Source: Anaerolineaceae bacterium UBA700 (GTDB lineage: Bacteria > Chloroflexota > Anaerolineae > Anaerolineales > Anaerolineaceae). Taken from it: a stretch of 9,444 bases of DNA. Shown piece after piece: positions 1 through 4,828 of the stretch. Under the pieces are notes generated by a model. It searched no databases and was not told the origin of the DNA. It saw nothing but the letters and a program-made list of their open reading frames with translations. Location of the stretch: contig DBMK01000167.1 of the NCBI GenBank assembly GCA_002298885.1, positions 1 through 9,444 of the forward strand. Reading direction: 5' to 3'. Both the position numbers and the translations under genes were made by a program. Every line of letters starts with the position of its first letter. The stretch's first letter is position 1.

Positions 1-21
1 TCCCTTTTATAATAATATACT

Positions 22-88
22 AGAGTCACAGAGGCACTGAGAAAACCTTATTCTTTAAAAAAGGTTTTCTCAGTGCCTCTGTGACTCT
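22..88. repeat. Perfect 28-bp inverted repeat (long hairpin)
   Basis: Bases 22-49 and 61-88 are exact reverse complements, separated by an 11-base AT-rich loop (50-60). The right arm contains CCTCTGTG followed by ACTCTGTG, a near-tandem octamer, and runs on into GTGGTGAAAAAT. No T-run follows either arm, so it does not look like a standard intrinsic terminator. No target-site duplication or transposase is visible. A TATAAT hexamer lies just before it (8-13). The gene upstream lies outside the window, so a role as that gene's 3' end cannot be excluded. From memory, CTCTGTG/GTGGTGAAAA-type strings recur in intergenic DNA of environmental bacteria, so a dispersed REP- or MITE-like element is the best guess. 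Confidence 0.9.
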
Positions 89-143
89 GTGGTGAAAAAT
101 AACCTACCTTCAACATTCAATAAACTCACCAATTTCTGTGGTG

Positions 144-149
144 TATAAT
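144..149 (+). promoter_or_regulatory. Perfect -10 box (TATAAT) for a leaderless transcript
   Basis: TATAAT occupies 144-149 and the ATG of the RelA/SpoT-like gene begins at 156. With the usual spacing from the -10 box, transcription would start at or next to base 156. No Shine-Dalgarno sequence precedes this ATG. The -35 region (about 121-126, TAAACT) is poor. TG lies directly before the hexamer rather than one base further upstream, so it is not an exact extended -10. The position is seen directly; the leaderless reading is inference. Confidence 0.55.
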
Positions 150-155
150 TCGGCA

Positions 156-2012
156 ATGGTAAAGATCCAAACCATAAATGAAATCCGGCCGAAGCTCACG
201 GACGAGTTCTTGGTTGGTCCCTTCGTGCCCCGCACCGAGGCTATAGCCCTTGCCTTCAACTGGGGCAAACAGATGCACGCTGGACAGAAACGCTTGAGCG
301 GCGAACCCTATTTCGAGACACACTGCGGATGGGTCGCCGCTTTTTTAGACCACCTGGTGTGCAACGAAGCCTGGACAATTGCCGGCCTGCTCCACGATAG
401 CGTGGAGGACAGCGGCGGCACCCTTGACCAGGTTCGCGCCATGTTCCCCGGCGCCCTGGGCGAGGAGGTGGCCTACATCATCGATGGTGTGACCAAGCTG
501 AGCGCCCCCCGCGACGGGCGCTCGCGCGAGCTCGAGACGCTGCGCAAGATCGCCATGTTCCGCGACCCGGCTGTCTTCCTGGTCAAGCTGGCCGATAAGA
601 GCCACAACGTCATGACCCTCGAATTCATGCCCGAGGAGAAGCGCCGCAAGAAAGCAGAAGAGGCCATCCGCGCCTATGGTAAATTGGCCGGAATCCTCAA
701 TTGCTATAAATGGCGCCGCTGGCTGGAGGACATGGCCTTCCCGCATTACGAGCCGCAGACCTTTGCCTACGTTAAGTCGCGCGTCGACCGCGACCCCCGC
801 CTCAATCCCGATTTCATTAATCCAGTAATTACTGAGTTGGGCCGGATCATGGAAGAGGCTGGCGTCGACGGCCGGATCGAGATCATTGTCAATGGATACT
901 GGCAGGCCTGGCAGAAACTACGCCGCATGGCGCGCTCGCGCAAGACCTCCCTGGGATCTTTCTCGGCGGTGAACGACCTGGTCAGTTTCCGCATGATCGT
1001 CGACAGCGCCGATGAATTCGCTTGCTACCGCCTGGTGGGAAGTGTTAATCGTTATTTCGGCGCCTATTTGGACCAATCTCGGTCCGACGATTTTATCGCC
1101 AGCCCGCAGAACGGTTACCGCGCCATTCAGCTTACCGCCTGGCTGCCAGAAGTCGGTGCAATCGAGGTAGCCATTGCTACCGATGAGATGGAAGGCGAAA
1201 ACCTGTGGGGCGTGGTCTATGCTTTGCAGCACGGCAAGGATATCTCCAATTACCGCCCCATCGAAATCCTCACCCCGACCGGCGGAGCGCGCTTTCTGCC
1301 CGAAGGGTCAACGGTGCTGGATGCCATCGCCTCGATCCAGCAGGAGTTCTTGCTAGATAAGATCAGCGCTGTCGAGGTCAATGCCAGCCCGGCCAAATTG
1401 TTCGATCACGTCAAGCCCGGAGACGTTGTCGAGGTAATCACCCATGGCGACCGCATTACCCCCTCTGAGGAATGGCTGCTGTACTGTAATGCATCCACCG
1501 CACAGCTCCTGCGTGCCGTACTGGATACCGTAGCACTGCGCAATGCAGCCGAACAGGGACGCCAAATCCTCAAAACCATCCTTGCCAGTCGCGGGTTGGT
1601 CACCCTGGAAGATTTACAGGCCCTCGAACGAGACAAGACCGACAACCTGCTCGAGCGCCTTTCCTGCGCCAGCCTGGAAGATCTTTATGCCTCCGTGGGC
1701 GGAGGAGCCATACGGCTCGAAGACATCGTCGCTCAGCTCGATCATTTCGGCATCACCAAGGCCAACCTGGGTTACGTCACGATCAATATCGCTGCACCAT
1801 CCAGCTCGAACCGCCCGGGCGTTCTGATGACTCTCGCCAGCCTGATCTCGAACCGCCGCGGCAACATCCTGCGCTCCGTCAACGATACGTTCCCGGATGG
1901 AAGTTACGCCGTCCGCCTGGTGGTCAAAAGCATTCCCGATGACCTTCTAGACGCGCTCAAGAACGATTTTCAGAACTGCGGGATCGAATTCGGGACTCTC
2001 GAGCTGGTCTGA
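156..2012 (+). CDS. RelA/SpoT-like (p)ppGpp hydrolase with eroded synthetase domain, TGS and ACT domains
   Basis: A 618-residue RSH-type protein acting on the alarmone (p)ppGpp in the cytoplasm. The N-terminal HD domain (about 28-200) keeps the hydrolase residues: R46 in HAGQKR, H56, H80-D81, E84-D85 (HDSVED), D147 and N151 (LADKSHN). The synthetase region (about 230-365) is recognisable from DLVSFR (274-279) and DDFIASPQNGY (311-321). It lacks the family's GRxK motif (NGYWQ at 246-250), has D for K at the KDYI position, and reads EVAIAT instead of EIQIRT, keeping only E337. A TGS-like domain follows (about 368-430, ending PGDVVEVIT), then a helical linker and an ACT domain (about 540-618). 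The zinc-finger/RIS region is not visible, and the protein is shorter than typical RelA/SpoT (about 700-750). Hydrolysis is likely and synthesis doubtful. The ATG at 156 is preferred over an in-frame GTG at 138 because the -10 box lies between them. Confidence 0.85.
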   Translation: MVKIQTINEIRPKLTDEFLVGPFVPRTEAIALAFNWGKQMHAGQKRLSGEPYFETHCGWVAAFLDHLVCNEAWTIAGLLHDSVEDSGGTLDQVRAMFPGALGEEVAYIIDGVTKLSAPRDGRSRELETLRKIAMFRDPAVFLVKLADKSHNVMTLEFMPEEKRRKKAEEAIRAYGKLAGILNCYKWRRWLEDMAFPHYEPQTFAYVKSRVDRDPRLNPDFINPVITELGRIMEEAGVDGRIEIIVNGYWQAWQKLRRMARSRKTSLGSFSAVNDLVSFRMIVDSADEFACYRLVGSVNRYFGAYLDQSRSDDFIASPQNGYRAIQLTAWLPEVGAIEVAIATDEMEGENLWGVVYALQHGKDISNYRPIEILTPTGGARFLPEGSTVLDAIASIQQEFLLDKISAVEVNASPAKLFDHVKPGDVVEVITHGDRITPSEEWLLYCNASTAQLLRAVLDTVALRNAAEQGRQILKTILASRGLVTLEDLQALERDKTDNLLERLSCASLEDLYASVGGGAIRLEDIVAQLDHFGITKANLGYVTINIAAPSSSNRPGVLMTLASLISNRRGNILRSVNDTFPDGSYAVRLVVKSIPDDLLDALKNDFQNCGIEFGTLELV

Positions 2013-2030
2013 TTATTATTCGGACGAACA

Positions 2031-3284
2031 TTGGACTCCAAAGACCTCCCTCAAGTATTGATCGGATCCGACGTGCTAGCCGCATTGTCAGATCACTGCG
2101 CTGCGCGCGGTTTTAAATCCTTCCATTTGGTGGCCGATCCAATTACTTACTCGGTCCTGGGGCGTTCCGCCGAAACGACCCTGCTCGCCGCGGGAATGAA
2201 AGGCGTTCTTACAATCCTCGAAGGCTTCCCCCTGGTGGCCGGCGGCGAAGCCATCCTGCAGGTGCTGACGGCTGCCGATCCGTTGGCGAATGTTTTCGTT
2301 GCCGTTGGCTCTGGAACGGTTACTGACGTCGTCCGCTTTGCCAGCCGCTGCCTGGGAAGGCCGTTCATATCTGTCCCAACCGCCCCCAGCGTCGATGCCT
2401 ATACCTCTCCGACCTCCCCGCTGGTCGTCGCGGATTTAAAACAGTCTTTCCCCGGCCAGCTTCCCTTGGGCGTTTTTGCCCACCTGCATACCCTGTGCGC
2501 CGCTCCCGCCGAAATGATCTCCGCCGGTTTCGGCGACATGCTCGGCAAATATACCGCCCTGGCGGACTGGAAACTTGGCAGCCTGCTTTGGGACGAGCCT
2601 TACGATAAAGCCGTTGCCGGCCGCGCCCGCCATGCCTTGCAGCGCTGCATCCAGGCTGCCGGGTCCATTGCTGCCCGCGAGCCGGCCGGGATTCAGGTCC
2701 TGATGGAATGCCAACTCGAATCGGGACTGAATATGGCCCGGGTCGGCAGCTCTCGCCCTGCCTCCGGCGCCGAACACCACCTGGCGCATTATTGGGAAAT
2801 GAAGATGCTCTGGGAGGGCCGCCCGCCGCTGCTGCACGGGACCAAGGTCGGATTTGCCGCCCTGCTGGTCGCCGAATATTACTCCCGTATGCGCCAGCGC
2901 TCGTTTGCTTCGGTCCGAAAAATTACTAATAACGCCCCCCTGCCCAACCACGGCATCGGTTTACGCAAAATCAGCCAGTACTACAGCCGCAGCGTCGAAC
3001 GGATCGTCGCCGAGCAGAAGCGCTTCTTGGAACTGGAAGAAGTTCGTTGGGATGAATTGAAGCTAAGGTTAGTCGATTGTTGGGAGGAAATTTTAGAAAT
3101 AGCTCGAGCCGTGCCCGAGCGCGAGGAGATTGAAAACATCCTGCAAGTGCTCAATTTCCCGGTTAAGCCGGCCGATCTCCAACTCACCCCCACGGACGTA
3201 AACGCCGCCCTGGCCGCCGCCCATTACCTGCGCGACCGAATGACCGTGCTCAAGCTGGCATCGCTCGTCCCCGGTTTGGCCTGA
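2031..3284 (+). CDS. araM: sn-glycerol-1-phosphate dehydrogenase family protein (iron-type alcohol dehydrogenase fold)
   Basis: A 417-residue cytoplasmic oxidoreductase of the AraM/EgsA branch, which reduces dihydroxyacetone phosphate to sn-glycerol 1-phosphate with NAD(P)H. The nucleotide-binding part shows VAVGSGTVTD (90-99) and SVPTAPSVDAYTS (114-126). Metal-ligand motifs are GFGDMLGK with D169, SSRPASGAEHH (240-250) with H249/H250, and HGTKVG with H269. The C-terminal 120 residues are helical and charged. The length is slightly above B. subtilis AraM (about 394). The start is TTG at 2031; the ribosome site is weak (GGACGA just upstream), but the N-terminal LPQVLIGSDVL matches the family's first strand. 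It begins 18 bases after the RelA/SpoT-like gene, so the two are probably cotranscribed. In archaea this enzyme sets the lipid backbone stereochemistry; in Bacillus AraM feeds heptaprenylglyceryl phosphate. A related polyol-phosphate substrate remains possible. Confidence 0.85.
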   Translation: MDSKDLPQVLIGSDVLAALSDHCAARGFKSFHLVADPITYSVLGRSAETTLLAAGMKGVLTILEGFPLVAGGEAILQVLTAADPLANVFVAVGSGTVTDVVRFASRCLGRPFISVPTAPSVDAYTSPTSPLVVADLKQSFPGQLPLGVFAHLHTLCAAPAEMISAGFGDMLGKYTALADWKLGSLLWDEPYDKAVAGRARHALQRCIQAAGSIAAREPAGIQVLMECQLESGLNMARVGSSRPASGAEHHLAHYWEMKMLWEGRPPLLHGTKVGFAALLVAEYYSRMRQRSFASVRKITNNAPLPNHGIGLRKISQYYSRSVERIVAEQKRFLELEEVRWDELKLRLVDCWEEILEIARAVPEREEIENILQVLNFPVKPADLQLTPTDVNAALAAAHYLRDRMTVLKLASLVPGLA

Positions 3285-3307
3285 TTGCTACTTGATTGCA
3301 AAGGCCA
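3277..3307. terminator. Hairpin spanning two convergent stop codons
   Basis: TGGCCT (3277-3282) pairs with AGGCCA (3302-3307), and inside it TTGC (3285-3288) pairs with GCAA (3298-3301). This gives about 10 bp with a 2-base bulge and a 9-base loop. It covers the stops of both converging genes. No T-tract follows on either strand, so any role as a bidirectional terminator or 3'-end stabiliser is weakly supported. Confidence 0.3.
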
Positions 3308-3635
3308 GCCCCACAATCCCGGCCGCCACGGGCACCCACCACAAGGAGACTATGTCCGCTGTAAAGTTAAGCGGGTTCCCTCGCAATGCCAGGCCCAGGA
3401 TTACCAGCAGCATCGTCCCACCTACCAGGTACCAGCTAATCACCTGTATCGAGAATCGCTCGGCGGCTGGCTTTTCGGGCAATTTGGGAGTTTTACCCTG
3501 TTTTCTGGCTTTGGCCATAGCCAGGTTCGCCTTTTTAGCCGCTCCGCGCGCCTTTCGCCACTGCATGTAGGCCAGCTTTAAATAGAAGATAGCGATTGCC
3601 GCAACAATTGCGATGGTGGGAGTGTCAAAATTCAT
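3288..3635 (-). CDS. Small membrane protein with three predicted TM segments, unknown function
   Basis: A 115-residue protein of unrecognised family. One hydrophobic segment lies at about 7-24. A very basic stretch rich in K, R and A follows (about 26-60, containing RKARGAAKKANLAMAKARKQGKTPK). Two more hydrophobic segments lie at about 64-85 and 95-113. The basic loop should be cytoplasmic by the positive-inside rule, placing the N-terminus outside. No catalytic motif is visible. The ATG at 3635 is preceded on its strand by GGAGAGG at a workable distance. Composition and clean coding length support a real gene. Its stop lies 3 bp from the stop of the convergent dehydrogenase gene. Confidence 0.75.
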   Translation of the reverse strand: MNFDTPTIAIVAAIAIFYLKLAYMQWRKARGAAKKANLAMAKARKQGKTPKLPEKPAAERFSIQVISWYLVGGTMLLVILGLALRGNPLNFTADIVSLWWVPVAAGIVGLAFAIK

Positions 3636-3658
3636 CCGGCCTCTCCAGGGTTTTAATC

Positions 3659-3664
3659 ATTTTA
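3659..3664 (-). promoter_or_regulatory. Possible -10 box (TAAAAT) for the small membrane protein gene
   Basis: On the minus strand TAAAAT lies about 24 bases before the ATG at 3635, giving a leader of roughly 17 bases that includes GGAGAGG (3640-3646). No convincing -35 element is seen. A weak candidate; readthrough from the GNAT-like gene is an alternative. Confidence 0.3.
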
Positions 3665-3689
3665 CTACGAAACGAGAGGCAGCCCGAAA

Positions 3690-3749
3690 CGTAAGGGCAC
3701 GGGGGAGAGAATTTACATTGTTTCTCAGAAAATCCCCCGTGCCCTTGCG
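3690..3749. repeat. Long GC-rich inverted repeat between two minus-strand genes
   Basis: Bases 3690-3706 and 3733-3749 are reverse complements at 16 of 17 positions, the exception being a T/G wobble; the inner 14 bp are perfect. A second short stem inside (GAGAA 3707-3711 with TTCTC 3722-3726) could extend the hairpin past a 6-base bulge. It lies about 40 bases after the stop of the GNAT-like gene on the minus strand. It could act as that gene's terminator or 3' stabiliser, but no T-run follows on either strand. A dispersed palindromic repeat is an equal alternative. Confidence 0.8.
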
Positions 3750-3788
3750 AACTACCTGTTAATTCAATGTCTAGATTTCGGACGGCCT

Positions 3789-4514
3789 TTAGATGGTGAG
3801 CTCAGCCGGGACGCGGAAGACAGCATTGGCCTTCTTTACTTCGTCGGGCACGTTGAAGCTCATCTCAGCGCCCATCATTTCCTTGGTGAAGTTCTTGAGG
3901 CCGCTGTCCCACATTTCTTTCGTAACGTAATAGACACGGGCGCCACCCAGTTCGTGTTGAATTTCCGGGTAGGGTTTGGTAGGCTGTGCCATTTCCAGGC
4001 CAGCCATTCTCCAGCCGTTGTAGCTTTCGAACGTCGACCACCATTCTTTGCAGCCGGCAACATCCAGCGCGTACGCCGTCTTGGCGTAATACATGGCATA
4101 GCCGAGGCGGCCGCGGCGGACAAAGGTCATGGTGTGCAGGCTGATCCCCAGGTCCTTGGTCGCAATGCGGCCGTTGGCAAACCCGGCCCATTCGCCGTCG
4201 ATCAGGCCCACAAGCTGGAAGGGGTCCTTCATGCGCTTGCGAGTCCAACCCAGGATCTCAGAGTAAACGCGCGCTCCGACAATGTCGTAGAAATCGCGCT
4301 CGACGTGCATGACCCTTTCCATGTACTCCAGCATTAATGGCGCGTCTTCCAGCTTGGCCTGGCGGATATATAGGATGCGCCCGTCGCGCAAGGTGATCAT
4401 CGCGTCTGGCCACGGCGGTAGGTTCATCGGCGTACCTTGCAAGAGCGGCTCGATTTCTCGAACGTCCAGCTCGATTTTCTCGACACTGACTTTCTCGGGA
4501 GGTTCTAGTTTCAT
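3789..4514 (-). CDS. GNAT-like acetyltransferase-fold protein, substrate unknown
   Basis: A 241-residue soluble protein with a GNAT-type arrangement. A 45-residue N-terminal extension precedes the usual first strand and helix (ILYIRQAKLEDAP, 47-59). LVGLIDGEWAGFANG (101-115) resembles the paired central strands. MTFVRRGRLGYAMYYAKTAY (129-148) sits where the acetyl-CoA-binding motif A belongs. SYNGWRMAGLEM (164-175) matches the late motif in which an Asn-led helix precedes 'GF'. Motif A (RRGRLGYA) is only a loose fit to RxxGxG/A, so activity is uncertain and this may be a distant or non-catalytic member. The C-terminal 60 residues are unassigned. The start is well supported: AAGGAG lies 9 bases before the ATG. 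It is transcribed divergently from the ABC importer operon. Confidence 0.6.
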   Translation of the reverse strand: MKLEPPEKVSVEKIELDVREIEPLLQGTPMNLPPWPDAMITLRDGRILYIRQAKLEDAPLMLEYMERVMHVERDFYDIVGARVYSEILGWTRKRMKDPFQLVGLIDGEWAGFANGRIATKDLGISLHTMTFVRRGRLGYAMYYAKTAYALDVAGCKEWWSTFESYNGWRMAGLEMAQPTKPYPEIQHELGGARVYYVTKEMWDSGLKNFTKEMMGAEMSFNVPDEVKKANAVFRVPAELTI

Positions 4515-4523
4515 ACCTGATTA

Positions 4524-4529
4524 CTCCTT
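4524..4529 (-). promoter_or_regulatory. Ribosome binding site (AAGGAG) of the GNAT-like gene
   Basis: On the minus strand AAGGAG ends 9 bases before the ATG at 4514, fixing that start. Confidence 0.7.
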
Positions 4530-4553
4530 ATGGGTTTGGGATTGGCGAATTGG

Positions 4554-4562
4554 ATTCTACCA
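4554..4562 (-). promoter_or_regulatory. Extended -10 promoter of the GNAT-like gene
   Basis: The minus strand reads TGGTAGAAT, fitting the TGn-TATAAT extended -10 form with one mismatch in the hexamer. Transcription would start near 4547, giving a leader of about 33 bases containing the AAGGAG site. The -35 region is weak, as is usual for this promoter type. Confidence 0.5.
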
Positions 4563-4670
4563 CGATGAGGGGAGGACAAAAATGGCTTCTCGCGCAGGGT
4601 GAATCACATGGCCTAGTTTATTTTAGCCAGGAAGAATATTCAAGTGAATAAGCGCGCCCCCTTGCCCGTT

Positions 4671-4700
4671 ATATGTCACTTGTCCGACAATGAGTGATAT
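4671..4700. promoter_or_regulatory. Operator-like dyad upstream of the importer promoter
   Basis: The core TTGTC-C-GACAA (4680-4690) is a perfect 11-base palindrome. It is flanked by ATATGTCACT on the left and GAGTGATAT on the right, which are inverted relatives with a one-base offset. The site lies about 30 bases before the -10 box at 4731, where a regulator could act. The binding protein is unknown; the symmetry is seen, the function is inferred. Confidence 0.4.
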
Positions 4701-4716
4701 TCGTCGGGTTTTTATT
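4684..4716 (+). terminator. Terminator-like hairpin with T-tract ahead of the importer promoter
   Basis: CCGAC (4684-4688) pairs with GTCGG (4703-4707), and AA (4689-4690) can pair with TT (4700-4701) past a bulged C. The stem is followed by GTTTTTATT (4708-4716). It resembles a weak intrinsic terminator on the plus strand, yet no plus-strand gene lies just upstream. It may insulate the promoter at 4731 or belong to a leader started further upstream. Confidence 0.35.
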
Positions 4717-4727
4717 GATTCTCGATA

Positions 4728-4736
4728 TGTTATAAT
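4728..4736 (+). promoter_or_regulatory. Extended -10 promoter of the ABC importer operon
   Basis: TGTTATAAT at 4728-4736 is an exact TGn-TATAAT extended -10. Transcription would begin near 4743, giving a leader of about 86 bases. The matching -35 position (around 4708-4713, GTTTTT) is poor, which extended -10 promoters tolerate. Confidence 0.65.
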
Positions 4737-4816
4737 CTTTTTTGCACCAAACGGCCTGGAAGATCGGACAGTTTCTGCCGCTGTCCCATTGCTCCAAAAT
4801 CCCCAAACGATTAAAA

Positions 4817-4821
4817 AGGAG
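4817..4821 (+). promoter_or_regulatory. Ribosome binding site that decides the lipoprotein start
   Basis: AGGAG lies 7 bases before the ATG at 4829 but only 1 base before an in-frame ATG at 4823. This favours 4829 and rules against longer in-frame forms starting further upstream. Confidence 0.75.
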
Positions 4822-4828
4822 AATGCAT

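Larger units (their letters stand above)
4515..4828. other. Divergent intergenic regulatory region
   Basis: These 314 bases separate the GNAT-like gene from the importer operon. They hold an extended -10 promoter on each strand, a short AT-rich dyad (TATTC-AAGT-GAATA, 4637-4650), a stronger dyad cluster with a terminator-like structure (4671-4716), and an approximately 86-base leader before the lipoprotein ATG. The leader has one small hairpin: GGACAG 4766-4771 with CTGTCC 4781-4786. No coding sequence is supported here, and no known riboswitch class was recognised. Confidence 0.65.

Noticed and set aside
22..88. Insertion sequence terminus
   Set aside because: No transposase, no target-site duplication and no second inverted end; the two arms are adjacent in one hairpin.
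138..155. Upstream GTG start for the RelA/SpoT-like gene
   Set aside because: It would place the perfect -10 box inside the coding sequence and adds only six residues with no family resemblance; no ribosome site supports it.
4309..4602. Plus-strand small open frame crossing the start of the GNAT-like gene and its promoter
   Set aside because: It overlaps the GNAT-like coding region, ribosome site and extended -10 promoter, and has no ribosome site or recognisable product.
4742..4828. Longer N-terminus for the BMP lipoprotein
   Set aside because: The added residues would precede a complete lipoprotein signal peptide, and the ribosome site is correctly spaced only for the ATG at 4829.
4743..4828. 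Purine-type riboswitch in the importer leader
   Set aside because: The leader has only one 6-bp hairpin; no three-way junction or conserved purine-riboswitch core could be made out.
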